Of a stretch of 64,000 bases of DNA, positions 44,091 through 52,407 are shown piece by piece. A model generated the notes under the pieces. The model ran no database searches. It was not told the DNA's origin and saw only the letters and a program-made list of their open reading frames with translations. Position numbers and translations under genes: made by a program. Numbering within the stretch: the first letter of the stretch is position 1; the number at the start of each line of letters is the position of its first letter. The stretch comes from Haemophilus haemolyticus_L (GTDB lineage Bacteria; Pseudomonadota; Gammaproteobacteria; Enterobacterales; Pasteurellaceae). Location: assembly GCF_003490595.1 (NCBI RefSeq), contig NZ_QQGY01000005.1:62001-126000 (forward strand). Direction: 5' to 3'.

Positions 44091-44112
44091 TTCTGCGATC
44101 CTGATCGCAAAA
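44091..44112 (-). promoter_or_regulatory. Competence regulatory element (CRP-S site) of pilABCD
   Basis: Minus-strand TTTTGCGATCAGGATCGCAGAA, an almost perfect Sxy-dependent CRP site. Its centre is about 90 bp before pilA, with a TACAAA -10-like sequence at the proper distance. It ends 13 bp before ampD, too close to activate that gene from the usual position, though it could overlap an ampD promoter. Confidence 0.92.
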
Positions 44113-44125
44113 ATAGGAAAAATGT

Positions 44126-44680
44126 ATGCGAAAAATAAAAGATATTGAGAAAGGATTGCTGACTGATTGTCGACAAATTCCATCTCCTCATTTTGATGAA
44201 CGTCCAGATTTACAAGATATTTCACTTCTGGTGATCCATTACATTAGCTTACCGCCAGAACAATTTGGTGGCGGATATGTGGATGATTTTTTTCAAGGAA
44301 AATTAGATCCTAAGATTCACCCTTATTTTGAAGAAATTCATCAAATGCGTGTTTCTGCCCATTGTTTGATTGAACGAGATGGGCGAATCACGCAATATGT
44401 TAATTTCAATAAGAGGGCTTGGCATGCTGGATTATCTTGCTTTCAAGGGCGAGAAAAATGTAATGATTTTGCCATTGGAATTGAGTTAGAAGGTAGTAAT
44501 GAACAACCTTTTACTAATGAGCAGTATTTGGCATTGCAAGAACTTACTAACATAATCATGAAAAGTTATCCTAAAATTACGAAAGAGCGGATTGTTGGGC
44601 ATTGTGATATTTCGCCAGGACGTAAGATCGATCCCGGCCAATATTTTGATTGGGAACGTTATTTTGCCTGCCTGAAATAA
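44126..44680 (+). CDS. ampD: 1,6-anhydro-N-acetylmuramyl-L-alanine amidase AmpD
   Basis: Cytoplasmic zinc amidase that recycles anhydromuropeptides. 184 aa. Zinc ligands are His38 (VIHYISLPP), His159 (GHCDISPGRKIDPG) and Asp169, with the catalytic glutamate at about 120 (IGIELEG); these correspond one for one to the ligands in enteric AmpD with a 4-5 residue shift. AGGAAAAATGT precedes the ATG. No ampE follows; the gene borders the 525-bp non-coding region. Confidence 0.95.
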   Translation: MRKIKDIEKGLLTDCRQIPSPHFDERPDLQDISLLVIHYISLPPEQFGGGYVDDFFQGKLDPKIHPYFEEIHQMRVSAHCLIERDGRITQYVNFNKRAWHAGLSCFQGREKCNDFAIGIELEGSNEQPFTNEQYLALQELTNIIMKSYPKITKERIVGHCDISPGRKIDPGQYFDWERYFACLK

Positions 44681-45205
44681 TTTGTTCAAAAATTAGACAT
44701 TAAAATTTAGAGACTTCTGTGTATTACAAATATTGTTATGTTTTGTTTATAAACCTCTGAATTTAAATGGGAAATTTTTTTCTAGGGATCGTCTAGGAAA
44801 GGTTTTTTTGAGTTATACAACATTATGGATTTTCTCAACCACAATTTTATCCACAGAAATATTGAATAACTCAAAGAGATTGCTAAAAGATCTTTGAGGA
44901 ATGGCGTCCCTTTAAAAATTGTATTTTTTTACCGCATTTTCTTCCATTTTTATATGTGAAAAGTGCGGTTTATTTTTGTTTAAGATCTTTTGATTGGAAA
45001 TAACCCAATTTATTTTTAAGTTCGATGAGATAAGGAGCCTTCCCTGTTTTTATGTGATCAATTCACAATCAGAAATCCGTTATTCACAATGTTATCCACA
45101 ATCTGTGTATTTTCTTGTGTAACTAGCCCTTTGGTTGATAAAAACACTGATTTATGAAACAATCTGCAGACTATTTTTGTATGAAAAATTTAAGGTAAAA
45201 CGATA
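44681..45205. other. DnaA-box-rich non-coding region
   Basis: 525 bp with no plausible gene. Contains two perfect DnaA boxes TTATCCACA (44847-44855 and 45092-45100), one TTATTCACA (45080-45088) and a weak TTATACAAC (44813-44821), all in the same orientation. Four GATC sites lie at 44787, 44889, 44984 and 45056. AT-rich blocks flank the boxes and a USS lies at 44961. Coding-strand bias changes around this point. It is not next to mnmG or rRNA genes, the neighbourhood I associate with the H. influenzae origin. Could be oriC-like, a DnaA-titrating site, or a DnaA-responsive promoter region for rppH. Confidence 0.6.
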
Positions 45206-45796
45206 GTGATCGATTTTGATGGCTACCGTCCAAATGTGGGTATTGTGATTTGTAATCGCAACGGGCAAGTGCTTTGGGCGAAGCGCTGTGGGCAAAATTC
45301 GTGGCAGTTTCCGCAAGGTGGCATTAATGATAATGAAAGTGCCGAGCAAGCGATGTATCGTGAACTGTACGAAGAGGTTGGTCTACAGCCTAAAGATGTG
45401 CGCATTTTATATGTATCTAAGCATTGGTTGCGTTATAAATTACCAAAACGTTTGTTGCGTTATGACTGCAAACCGATGTGTATAGGGCAAAAACAACGCT
45501 GGTTTTTGTTGCAGCTTGTTGGCGATGAAAAAAATATCAATATGCAAACAACCAAATCACCAGAATTTGATGGGTGGCGTTGGGTGAGTTTTTGGTATCC
45601 TGTTCGCCAGGTCGTATCTTTCAAAAAAGAAGTGTATCGCAAAGCGATGAAAGAGTTTTCAGGCGTGTTGTTCTCAGAAAATCCTCCTGTGTATCAACCT
45701 GCACGAGAATTGGAGCAAAAATCTTATACTCATCCTAAAAAATATAATGGTTCAAAATTTCCAAAACGTTCTTTTAATAAAACAAGGAATTCATAA
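45206..45796 (+). CDS. rppH: RNA pyrophosphohydrolase RppH (NudH)
   Basis: Removes pyrophosphate from mRNA 5' ends and starts RNase E decay. 196 aa. Starts with GTG (45206), giving MIDFDGYRPNVGIVICN, the family N-terminus, behind AAGGT. Complete Nudix box at about residues 38-59 (GGINDNESAEQAMYRELYEEVG). The C-terminus is basic (KKYNGSKFPKRSFNKTRNS). The first gene of a tightly packed run to tadA; its stop shares a base with the next start. Confidence 0.95.
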   Translation: MIDFDGYRPNVGIVICNRNGQVLWAKRCGQNSWQFPQGGINDNESAEQAMYRELYEEVGLQPKDVRILYVSKHWLRYKLPKRLLRYDCKPMCIGQKQRWFLLQLVGDEKNINMQTTKSPEFDGWRWVSFWYPVRQVVSFKKEVYRKAMKEFSGVLFSENPPVYQPARELEQKSYTHPKKYNGSKFPKRSFNKTRNS

Positions 45797-46593
45797 TGCT
45801 TAGCTTTATTCTACTTTGTTTGCTTGTGGGAGCTGTAGCTGGCTTTTTTGCGGGGCTTTTTGGTATCGGCGGTGGATTGATGATTGTTCCTGTATTGGTG
45901 TACTTACTACCAATAGTGGGCGTGCCAGAACCTTTATTAATGTCTACCGCACTTGGAACCTCTTTCGCAACGATTGTTATTACTGGCTTTTCTTCGGCTC
46001 AACGACATCATAAGTTAGGGAATGTTGTGTGGAGTGCGGTGAAGATCCTTGCTCCGAGTATCATGGTTAGCGTCTTTATTTGTGGTTTCTTTATCGGAAA
46101 ACTTGATCGCGATATTTCTAGTAAATTATTTGCCTGTTTAGTGGTTTATCTCGCGGTTAAAATGGTCTTATCTATTAAACCTAAGACAAATAAAACAGTT
46201 AAACCTTTGACGACTCAATCATCTATTATCGGTGGTATTCTAATTGGCATGGCATCTAGTGCTGCAGGCATCGGTGGTGGTGGATTTATTGTACCGTTTT
46301 TAAATTCTCGCGGTATCGATATGAAAAAGGCTATTGGTTCTTCGGCTTTCTGTGGCATGTTACTCGGAACTTCCGGAATGTTCAGTTTTATGTTAAGCGG
46401 CTGGGGAAATGCTGCTATGCCAGAATATTCTTTAGGTTACATTTATTTCCCTGCAGTGTTATGTATTACTGCCACATCGTTTTTCACGTCAAAACTTGGT
46501 GCAACCGCCACCTCAAAACTACCCGTGCCAACTTTAAAGAAAGGGTTTGCACTTTTATTAATTACCATTGCTGTTGATATGTTTATTAGATAG
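45796..46593 (+). CDS. TauE/SafE-family membrane protein
   Basis: 265 aa, about eight hydrophobic helices, sulfite-exporter TauE/SafE (DUF81) family. Two glycine-rich repeats typical of the family: GLFGIGGGLMIVPVL near residue 23 and SSAAGIGGGGFIVPFL near residue 155. The substrate is unknown; relatives handle sulfite, sulfoacetate or other organosulfur compounds. Starts with a TAATG overlap with rppH and is followed 8 bp later by lgt. Confidence 0.9.
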   Translation: MLSFILLCLLVGAVAGFFAGLFGIGGGLMIVPVLVYLLPIVGVPEPLLMSTALGTSFATIVITGFSSAQRHHKLGNVVWSAVKILAPSIMVSVFICGFFIGKLDRDISSKLFACLVVYLAVKMVLSIKPKTNKTVKPLTTQSSIIGGILIGMASSAAGIGGGGFIVPFLNSRGIDMKKAIGSSAFCGMLLGTSGMFSFMLSGWGNAAMPEYSLGYIYFPAVLCITATSFFTSKLGATATSKLPVPTLKKGFALLLITIAVDMFIR

Positions 46594-46601
46594 AGAAAAT
46601 T

Positions 46602-47408
46602 ATGAATTCAAATTACTTGCTCCTGCCTCATTTTGATCCAACCATTTTTACTCTTGGTGATAGCAATATCGGCTTACGTTGGTATGGTTTGATGTACCTT
46701 TTGGGCTTTATTTTTGCACGCTGGCTTGCTGTTCGCCGTGCTAATCGTCCAAATAGCGGTTGGACAGTGGATCAAGTTGATACCTTACTGTTCAATGGTT
46801 TTATGGGTGTATTTATTGGCGGACGTGTTGGCGATGTATTTTTTTATAATTTGGATCGTTTCTTACAAGAGCCGCTTTATTTGTTCCGTGTTTGGGAAGG
46901 TGGAATGTCTTTCCATGGCGGCTTAATAGGCGTCATTGTTGCCATGATTTGGACATCTTATTCACAAAAACGTAATTTTTGGCAAACGGCTGATTTTGTT
47001 GCGCCTTTGATTCCGTTTGGTTTAGGTTTAGGTAGAATTGGTAATTTCATTAATCTTGAGCTATGGGGACGCGAAACGGATGTGCCTTGGGCTATGATTT
47101 TCCCGAATGATCCGCTCTTACTGCCTCGCCATCCATCACAACTTTATGAAGCTTTTTTAGAAGGCATAGTGTTGTTTGCAATTCTGAATATTTTTATTAA
47201 AAAGCCACGTCCAATGGGTTCCGTTGCAGGCTTATTCTTAATTGGTTATGGCGTCTTCCGTTTTATTGTGGAATATGTGCGTGAACCTGAAGTTGAAAAT
47301 TTCTTTGGGGTCATTACAAGAGGACAAGCACTTTGTTTACCGATGATTATTGGTGGTGCCTTAATTATTGCTTGGGCTTATTCACGCAAAAGTGCGGTAA
47401 TAAAATAG
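46602..47408 (+). CDS. lgt: Prolipoprotein diacylglyceryl transferase
   Basis: Inner-membrane enzyme that adds diacylglycerol to lipobox cysteines; needed for BamD, LptE, ApbE and the other lipoproteins encoded here. 268 aa, seven helices. The Lgt signature GRIGNFINLELWGR and the catalytic-region RWYGLMYLLGF and MSFHGGLIGV are present. In the common lgt-thyA pair; thyA begins 9 bp later. Confidence 0.96.
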   Translation: MNSNYLLLPHFDPTIFTLGDSNIGLRWYGLMYLLGFIFARWLAVRRANRPNSGWTVDQVDTLLFNGFMGVFIGGRVGDVFFYNLDRFLQEPLYLFRVWEGGMSFHGGLIGVIVAMIWTSYSQKRNFWQTADFVAPLIPFGLGLGRIGNFINLELWGRETDVPWAMIFPNDPLLLPRHPSQLYEAFLEGIVLFAILNIFIKKPRPMGSVAGLFLIGYGVFRFIVEYVREPEVENFFGVITRGQALCLPMIIGGALIIAWAYSRKSAVIK

Positions 47409-47417
47409 GAGATTTTT

Positions 47418-48269
47418 ATGAAGCAATATCTTGATCTTTGTCGTCGCATTGTTAATGAAGGTGAATGGGTTGCCAATGAACGTACAGGTAAGCGTTGTCT
47501 CACGGTTATTAATGCAGATTTAGAATATGATGTAGCGAATAATCAATTTCCGCTGATTACTACACGTAAAAGTTATTGGAAAGCGGCAATTGCTGAATTT
47601 CTAGGTTATATTCGTGGATATGACAATGCTGCTGATTTTCGCGCACTTGGTACTAAAACTTGGGATGCTAATGCGAATGAAAATGCCGCATGGCTCGCGA
47701 ATCCGCACCGTAGAGGCGTTGATGATATGGGTCGCGTATATGGTGTGCAAGGCAGAGCGTGGCGTAAACCTAATGGTGAAACCATCGATCAGCTACGCAA
47801 AATTGTTAATAATTTGACAAAGGGCATTGATGATAGAGGGGAAATTTTAACCTTCTTTAACCCAGGTGAATTTGATCTTGGTTGTCTTCGTCCTTGTATG
47901 CACACGCATACTTTTTCTCTTGTGGGCGATACTTTACATCTTACTAGTTATCAACGTTCCTGTGATGTTCCGCTTGGATTGAATTTCAATCAAATTCAGG
48001 TGTTTACCTTCTTAGCGCTTATGGCTCAGATTACGGGCAAAAAAGCAGGCAAGGCATATCATAAAATTGTGAATGCGCATATTTATGAAGATCAGCTTGA
48101 GTTAATGCGTGATGTACAACTTAAACGCGAGCCTTTCCCGTTGCCAAAATTAGAAATCAATCCAGATATAAAAACGCTTGAAGATTTGGAAACTTGGGTC
48201 ACGATGGATGATTTTAAAGTTATTGGCTATCAATCTCATGAGCCGATTAAATATCCTTTTTCCGTCTAA
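47418..48269 (+). CDS. thyA: Thymidylate synthase ThyA
   Basis: Methylates dUMP to dTMP with methylene-tetrahydrofolate. 283 aa. Catalytic Cys160 in CLRPCMHTH, where the more common enteric form is PCH; the following SYQRSCDVPLGLNFNQ is the nucleotide/folate site. AGGAG precedes the ATG. Overlaps tadA by one base (TAATG). The sequence looks complete and functional. Confidence 0.96.
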   Translation: MKQYLDLCRRIVNEGEWVANERTGKRCLTVINADLEYDVANNQFPLITTRKSYWKAAIAEFLGYIRGYDNAADFRALGTKTWDANANENAAWLANPHRRGVDDMGRVYGVQGRAWRKPNGETIDQLRKIVNNLTKGIDDRGEILTFFNPGEFDLGCLRPCMHTHTFSLVGDTLHLTSYQRSCDVPLGLNFNQIQVFTFLALMAQITGKKAGKAYHKIVNAHIYEDQLELMRDVQLKREPFPLPKLEINPDIKTLEDLETWVTMDDFKVIGYQSHEPIKYPFSV

Positions 48270-48784
48270 TGGTTGTAGCAAAAGTGCGGTCAGAATTTGA
48301 CGAGAAAATGATGTTCTATGCCCTTACTCTTGCGGATAAAGCAGAAGCGTTAGGTGAGATTCCTGTGGGAGCGGTTTTGGTTGATGACGCTGGAAATATT
48401 ATTGGAGAAGGTTGGAATCTCTCTATTGTTCAAAGTGATCCTACCGCCCATGCTGAAATTATCGCTTTGCGTGACGGAGCAAAACATCTCCAAAATTATC
48501 GTTTACTGAATACTACGCTTTATGTGACATTGGAGCCTTGCACAATGTGTGCTGGGGCAATTTTGCATAGCAGAATTAAACGCCTTGTATTCGGCGCTTC
48601 TGATTATAAAACTGGTGCGGTTGGATCACGTTTCCATTTTTTTGATGATTATAAGATGAATCATACTCTGGAGATTACATCTGGTGTATTGGCAGAAGAG
48701 TGTAGTCAGAAATTAAGCGCATTTTTTCAGAAAAGACGCGAAGAGAAAAAAATAGAGAAAGCATTGTTAAAAAAGTCTGATTGA
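48269..48784 (+). CDS. tadA: tRNA-specific adenosine deaminase TadA
   Basis: Makes inosine at position 34 of tRNA-Arg(ACG). 171 aa. Zinc site HAE (His61, catalytic Glu63) and PCTMC (Cys91 and Cys94). An uptake signal at 48282 falls in the first codons. Coupled to thyA by a TAATG overlap. The start could also be one of the internal ATGs at codons 14-15, but the N-terminal stretch fits the family length. Confidence 0.95.
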   Translation: MVVAKVRSEFDEKMMFYALTLADKAEALGEIPVGAVLVDDAGNIIGEGWNLSIVQSDPTAHAEIIALRDGAKHLQNYRLLNTTLYVTLEPCTMCAGAILHSRIKRLVFGASDYKTGAVGSRFHFFDDYKMNHTLEITSGVLAEECSQKLSAFFQKRREEKKIEKALLKKSD

Positions 48785-48817
48785 TATTAAATCTCCATTT
48801 TCTCTTATTCTTAGCTT

Positions 48818-49132
48818 TTAAAAACCAGGGTTTATTATTATCTCAAGTTGTTTTACATGCGGAAATTCTTCTTGAATGAGTTTCAACAATTCTGTCTGTC
48901 TAAATAGAATCCCTTGGCGAACAATGGCATTAGATACTTCAATAAAAATTGAATGATCAGTTATGTTGCCAATACGAAATTTGCCATGAAATTCTTGTGG
49001 AAAAATGCGGTTAAATTTTTGATTAAGTTCATTGATGGCAAGACCTTTTTTCATTATTTTGGCAAAGGGCGATTGCTCAAGCACATCCATAATATTAACT
49101 GCTTTTTGATAACGATCAGCCTTGTTTTCCAT
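48818..49132 (-). CDS. DciA-like (DUF721) DNA-helicase loader
   Basis: 104 aa DUF721 protein: basic N-terminus, DRYQKAVNIMDVLEQSPFAKI, a KH-like core and ending LEIIINPGF. DciA loads the DnaB helicase in bacteria that lack phage-derived DnaC, including Pasteurellaceae by family distribution. It is a single gene between tadA and secM on the opposite strand; the neighbour secM-secA is a conserved context for the family. Starts after GGGGGCAGACTTT. Assignment is by family resemblance, and short length makes it less certain than its neighbours. Confidence 0.78.
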   Translation of the reverse strand: MENKADRYQKAVNIMDVLEQSPFAKIMKKGLAINELNQKFNRIFPQEFHGKFRIGNITDHSIFIEVSNAIVRQGILFRQTELLKLIQEEFPHVKQLEIIINPGF

Positions 49133-49207
49133 AAAGTCTGCCCCCAGTAAATGACATTAGTTTAGATTTCCGCTACAATACACGCAATTTTCATAATAAA
49201 CAACGAG

Positions 49208-49513
49208 ATGATGATTTCAGGCACTGTCAAACCGAATTTTTGGTCGCGATTACTTTTAAGTATCATCGCGATTTTTGCTTTGCCTAACGCACAAAGTTTT
49301 GAAAATCAAAATAATGCGGAAAATTATTCCTCGAGTGTTTCCATTCAACAAGCGTTAGAGACGGTAAAAGTTTCACGTGAAGTGCAACGACAAGCCATTC
49401 CTCAACCTTCAATTTCCCACCAAACTGAAAAACAACTTAAAATTCAACCGCACTTTTTTGCTGAAGCGTTGAATCTTAGTGCACCAATTCGAGCAGGCCC
49501 CTTGCTTATTTAA
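49208..49513 (+). CDS. secM: Secretion monitor SecM (divergent)
   Basis: 101 aa. N-terminal signal peptide (about residues 8-30, KPNFWSRLLLSIIAIFALPNAQS) and a C-terminal stalling element ending APIRAGPLLI, with IRAGP at residues 94-98, three residues before the stop. E. coli SecM stalls at the same RAGP; the upstream Phe/Trp/Ile contacts of E. coli are not conserved here (FFAEALNLSAP instead). Position directly upstream of secA is the same. Arrest relieved by SecA pulling would raise secA translation. An uptake signal (49447-49455) encodes the PHF just before the arrest segment. ATGs at 49208 and 49211 are both possible. Confidence 0.85.
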   Translation: MMISGTVKPNFWSRLLLSIIAIFALPNAQSFENQNNAENYSSSVSIQQALETVKVSREVQRQAIPQPSISHQTEKQLKIQPHFFAEALNLSAPIRAGPLLI

Positions 49514-49533
49514 TTTTTCTGTTTTTTGTGAAG

Positions 49534-49595
49534 AATATTGCTATTGAAATAGCGATATTTTAAAAAATTATTGTGCATGAAATAAAATATTTCAT
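49534..49595 (+). promoter_or_regulatory. Two hairpins in the secM-secA gap
   Basis: Hairpin 1 (49534-49559): AATATTGCTAT/ATAGCGATATT, 11 bp with one wobble pair. Hairpin 2 (49577-49595): ATGAAATA/TATTTCAT around AAA. The secA start is at 49638. In E. coli a secM-secA hairpin hides the secA ribosome-binding site; here the site itself lies outside both stems, so the mechanism may differ. Confidence 0.55.
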
Positions 49596-49637
49596 AAGCA
49601 TTTAACTATTTAACTTATATATTTAAAAAGAGAAATT

Positions 49638-52346
49638 ATGAGCATTTTAACAAGAATTTTTGGCAGTCGTAATGAACGCATTCTACGTAAATTAAAAAAA
49701 CAAGTCGTTAAAATTAATAAAATGGAGCCAGCTTTTGAGGCATTAAGTGATGATGAATTAAAAGCAAAAACACAAGAGTTTCGTGATCGTTTAAGTGCGG
49801 GCGAAACTTTGCAACAAATTTTACCAGAAGCATTCGCAACAGTACGTGAAGCAAGTAAGCGCGTGCTTGGTATGAGACATTTTGATGTTCAGCTTATTGG
49901 TGGGATGGTATTGACTAATCGCTGTATCGCAGAAATGCGCACTGGTGAAGGTAAAACATTAACTGCAACTTTGCCTTGTTATTTAATTGCACTTGAAGGT
50001 AAAGGCGTTCATGTTGTGACGGTGAATGATTATCTTGCTCGACGAGATGCAGAAACAAACCGTCCATTATTTGAATTTTTGGGCATGAGTGTAGGCGTAA
50101 ATATTCCTGGTTTACCGCCTGAAGAAAAACGAGCAGCTTATGCAGCAGATATTACTTATGCAACCAATAGTGAACTTGGTTTTGACTACTTACGTGACAA
50201 CTTAGCCCACTCAAAAGAAGAACGTTTCCAACGTACTTTAGGTTATGCGCTGGTGGATGAAGTGGATTCCATCTTAATTGATGAAGCACGTACGCCATTG
50301 ATTATTTCTGGTCAAGCTGAAGATAGTTCTGCGCTTTATATTGCAGTCAATAAACTGATTCCAAACTTAATTAAACAAGAAAAAGAAGATACGGAAGAAT
50401 ACCAAGGCGAAGGGGACTTTACTTTAGATCTTAAGTCTAAACAGGCACATTTAACTGAACGTGGCCAAGAAAAAGTGGAAGATTGGTTGATTGCGCAAGG
50501 TTTAATGCCAGAAGGTGATTCTTTGTATTCTCCTGGTCGAATCGTATTGCTTCATCATGTTATGGCTGCCTTGCGTGCGCACACATTGTTTGAAAAAGAT
50601 GTCGATTACATTGTGAAAGATGGTGAAATCGTGATTGTTGATGAACATACGGGTCGAACAATGGCAGGTCGTCGCTGGTCAGATGGTTTACACCAAGCCA
50701 TTGAGGCAAAAGAAGGGGTGGAAATTAAGAGCGAAAACCAAACTGTTGCGTCAATTTCTTACCAAAACTACTTCCGTTTATATGAGCGTCTTGCAGGTAT
50801 GACGGGGACTGCGGATACCGAAGCGTTTGAGTTCCAACAAATTTACGGATTGGAAACTGTTGTGATTCCAACAAACCGCCCAATGATTCGTGATGATCGC
50901 ACAGATGTGATGTTTGAAAATGAACAATATAAATTTAATGCGATTATTGAAGATATCAAAGATTGTGTAGAACGCCAACAACCAGTATTAGTGGGGACGA
51001 TTTCAGTAGAAAAATCGGAAGAATTATCTAAGGCTTTAGATAAAGCGGGCATCAAACATAATGTATTGAATGCGAAATTCCATCAACAAGAAGCGGAAAT
51101 CGTGGCAGAAGCTGGTTATCCTGGTGCGGTAACTATCGCAACGAATATGGCGGGTCGTGGTACGGATATTATCCTTGGGGGTAACTGGAAAGCACAAGCT
51201 GCTAAATTAGAAAATCCAACTCAAGAACAAATTGAAGCGCTTAAAGCTGAGTGGGAAAAGAACCACGAGATTGTAATGAAAGCAGGTGGTTTGCATATTA
51301 TCGGTACAGAGCGTCATGAATCTCGCCGTATCGATAACCAGTTGCGTGGTCGTTCTGGCCGTCAAGGTGACCCTGGTTCTTCTCGCTTCTATCTTTCTTT
51401 GGAAGATGGCTTAATGCGCATTTATTTAAATGAAGGTAAACTTAATTTAATGCGTAAAGCGTTCACAGTGCCTGGTGAGGCTATGGAATCGAAAATGTTG
51501 GCGAAAGTGATTGCATCAGCTCAAGCAAAAGTTGAGGCCTTCCATTTCGATGGTCGTAAAAACCTACTTGAATATGATGATGTGGCAAATGACCAACGTC
51601 ATGCAATTTATGAGCAACGCAATTATTTGCTTGATAATGATGATATTTCTGAAACTATCAACGCCATTCGCCACGATGTATTTAATAGCGTGATTGATCA
51701 ATATATTCCACCGCAATCTTTGGAAGAACAATGGGATATTAAAGGGCTTGAGGAACGTTTGGCTCAAGAGTTTGGTATGGAATTACCAATTTCTCATTGG
51801 CTGGAAGAAGATAATAATCTACACGAAGAAAACTTGCGTGAACGCATCGTAGAAGTCGCCGAAAAAGAATATAAAGAAAAAGAAGCACTAGCTGGTGAAG
51901 AAACTATACGCAACTTTGAAAAAGGTGTCATGTTACAAACCCTAGATGAGCTTTGGAAAGAGCACTTAGCGGCGATGGATTATTTACGCCAAGGTATTCA
52001 TTTACGCGGTTATGCGCAAAAAGATCCAAAACAAGAGTATAAAAAAGAATCTTTCCGCATGTTTACGGAAATGTTAGATTCTTTAAAACATCACGTTATC
52101 ACGACGTTAACGCGTGTACGTGTGCGTACTCAAGAAGAAATGGAAGAAGCTGAACGAGCTCGTCAAGAAATGGCTGCTCGTATCAATCAAAATAATTTAC
52201 CTGTGGATGAAAATGATCAGGCAATCCAAAATCCAGATTCTGAAGATTATTCAGAACGTCGTATTGGACGCAATGAGCCTTGTCCTTGTGGTTCGGGTAA
52301 AAAATACAAGCATTGTCATGGCAGTCGTGCTGCTCGTCATCAATGA
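49638..52346 (+). CDS. secA: Preprotein translocase ATPase SecA
   Basis: ATP-driven motor of the Sec pathway, at the cytoplasmic membrane face. 902 aa. Walker A RTGEGKT at 101-107, DEVDSILIDEARTPL, NMAGRGTDIILGGNW and QLRGRSGRQGDPGSSRFYLSLEDGL are standard SecA. The C-terminal zinc finger CPCGSGKKYKHCHG, which binds SecB, is intact. Follows secM by 124 bp. A USS-pair terminator ends the unit. Confidence 0.97.
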   Translation: MSILTRIFGSRNERILRKLKKQVVKINKMEPAFEALSDDELKAKTQEFRDRLSAGETLQQILPEAFATVREASKRVLGMRHFDVQLIGGMVLTNRCIAEMRTGEGKTLTATLPCYLIALEGKGVHVVTVNDYLARRDAETNRPLFEFLGMSVGVNIPGLPPEEKRAAYAADITYATNSELGFDYLRDNLAHSKEERFQRTLGYALVDEVDSILIDEARTPLIISGQAEDSSALYIAVNKLIPNLIKQEKEDTEEYQGEGDFTLDLKSKQAHLTERGQEKVEDWLIAQGLMPEGDSLYSPGRIVLLHHVMAALRAHTLFEKDVDYIVKDGEIVIVDEHTGRTMAGRRWSDGLHQAIEAKEGVEIKSENQTVASISYQNYFRLYERLAGMTGTADTEAFEFQQIYGLETVVIPTNRPMIRDDRTDVMFENEQYKFNAIIEDIKDCVERQQPVLVGTISVEKSEELSKALDKAGIKHNVLNAKFHQQEAEIVAEAGYPGAVTIATNMAGRGTDIILGGNWKAQAAKLENPTQEQIEALKAEWEKNHEIVMKAGGLHIIGTERHESRRIDNQLRGRSGRQGDPGSSRFYLSLEDGLMRIYLNEGKLNLMRKAFTVPGEAMESKMLAKVIASAQAKVEAFHFDGRKNLLEYDDVANDQRHAIYEQRNYLLDNDDISETINAIRHDVFNSVIDQYIPPQSLEEQWDIKGLEERLAQEFGMELPISHWLEEDNNLHEENLRERIVEVAEKEYKEKEALAGEETIRNFEKGVMLQTLDELWKEHLAAMDYLRQGIHLRGYAQKDPKQEYKKESFRMFTEMLDSLKHHVITTLTRVRVRTQEEMEEAERARQEMAARINQNNLPVDENDQAIQNPDSEDYSERRIGRNEPCPCGSGKKYKHCHGSRAARHQ

Positions 52347-52352
52347 TTAGCC

Positions 52353-52384
52353 AAAGTGCGGTGATTTTTCACCGCACTTTTTTC
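52353..52384 (+). terminator. USS-pair terminator after secA
   Basis: AAAGTGCGGTGA/TCACCGCACTTT stem with a TTTT loop then TTTT. Two uptake signals (52354 and 52371) are used as the stem arms; 7 bp after the secA stop. Confidence 0.92.
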
Positions 52385-52407
52385 ATAGGTGCTATTGGAT
52401 AGAAAAA

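Noticed and set aside
44690..45205. Calling this gap the established oriC
   Set aside because: DnaA boxes are few compared with enteric oriC, no 13-mer repeats are visible, and mnmG/mioC are not adjacent; kept only as a finding.
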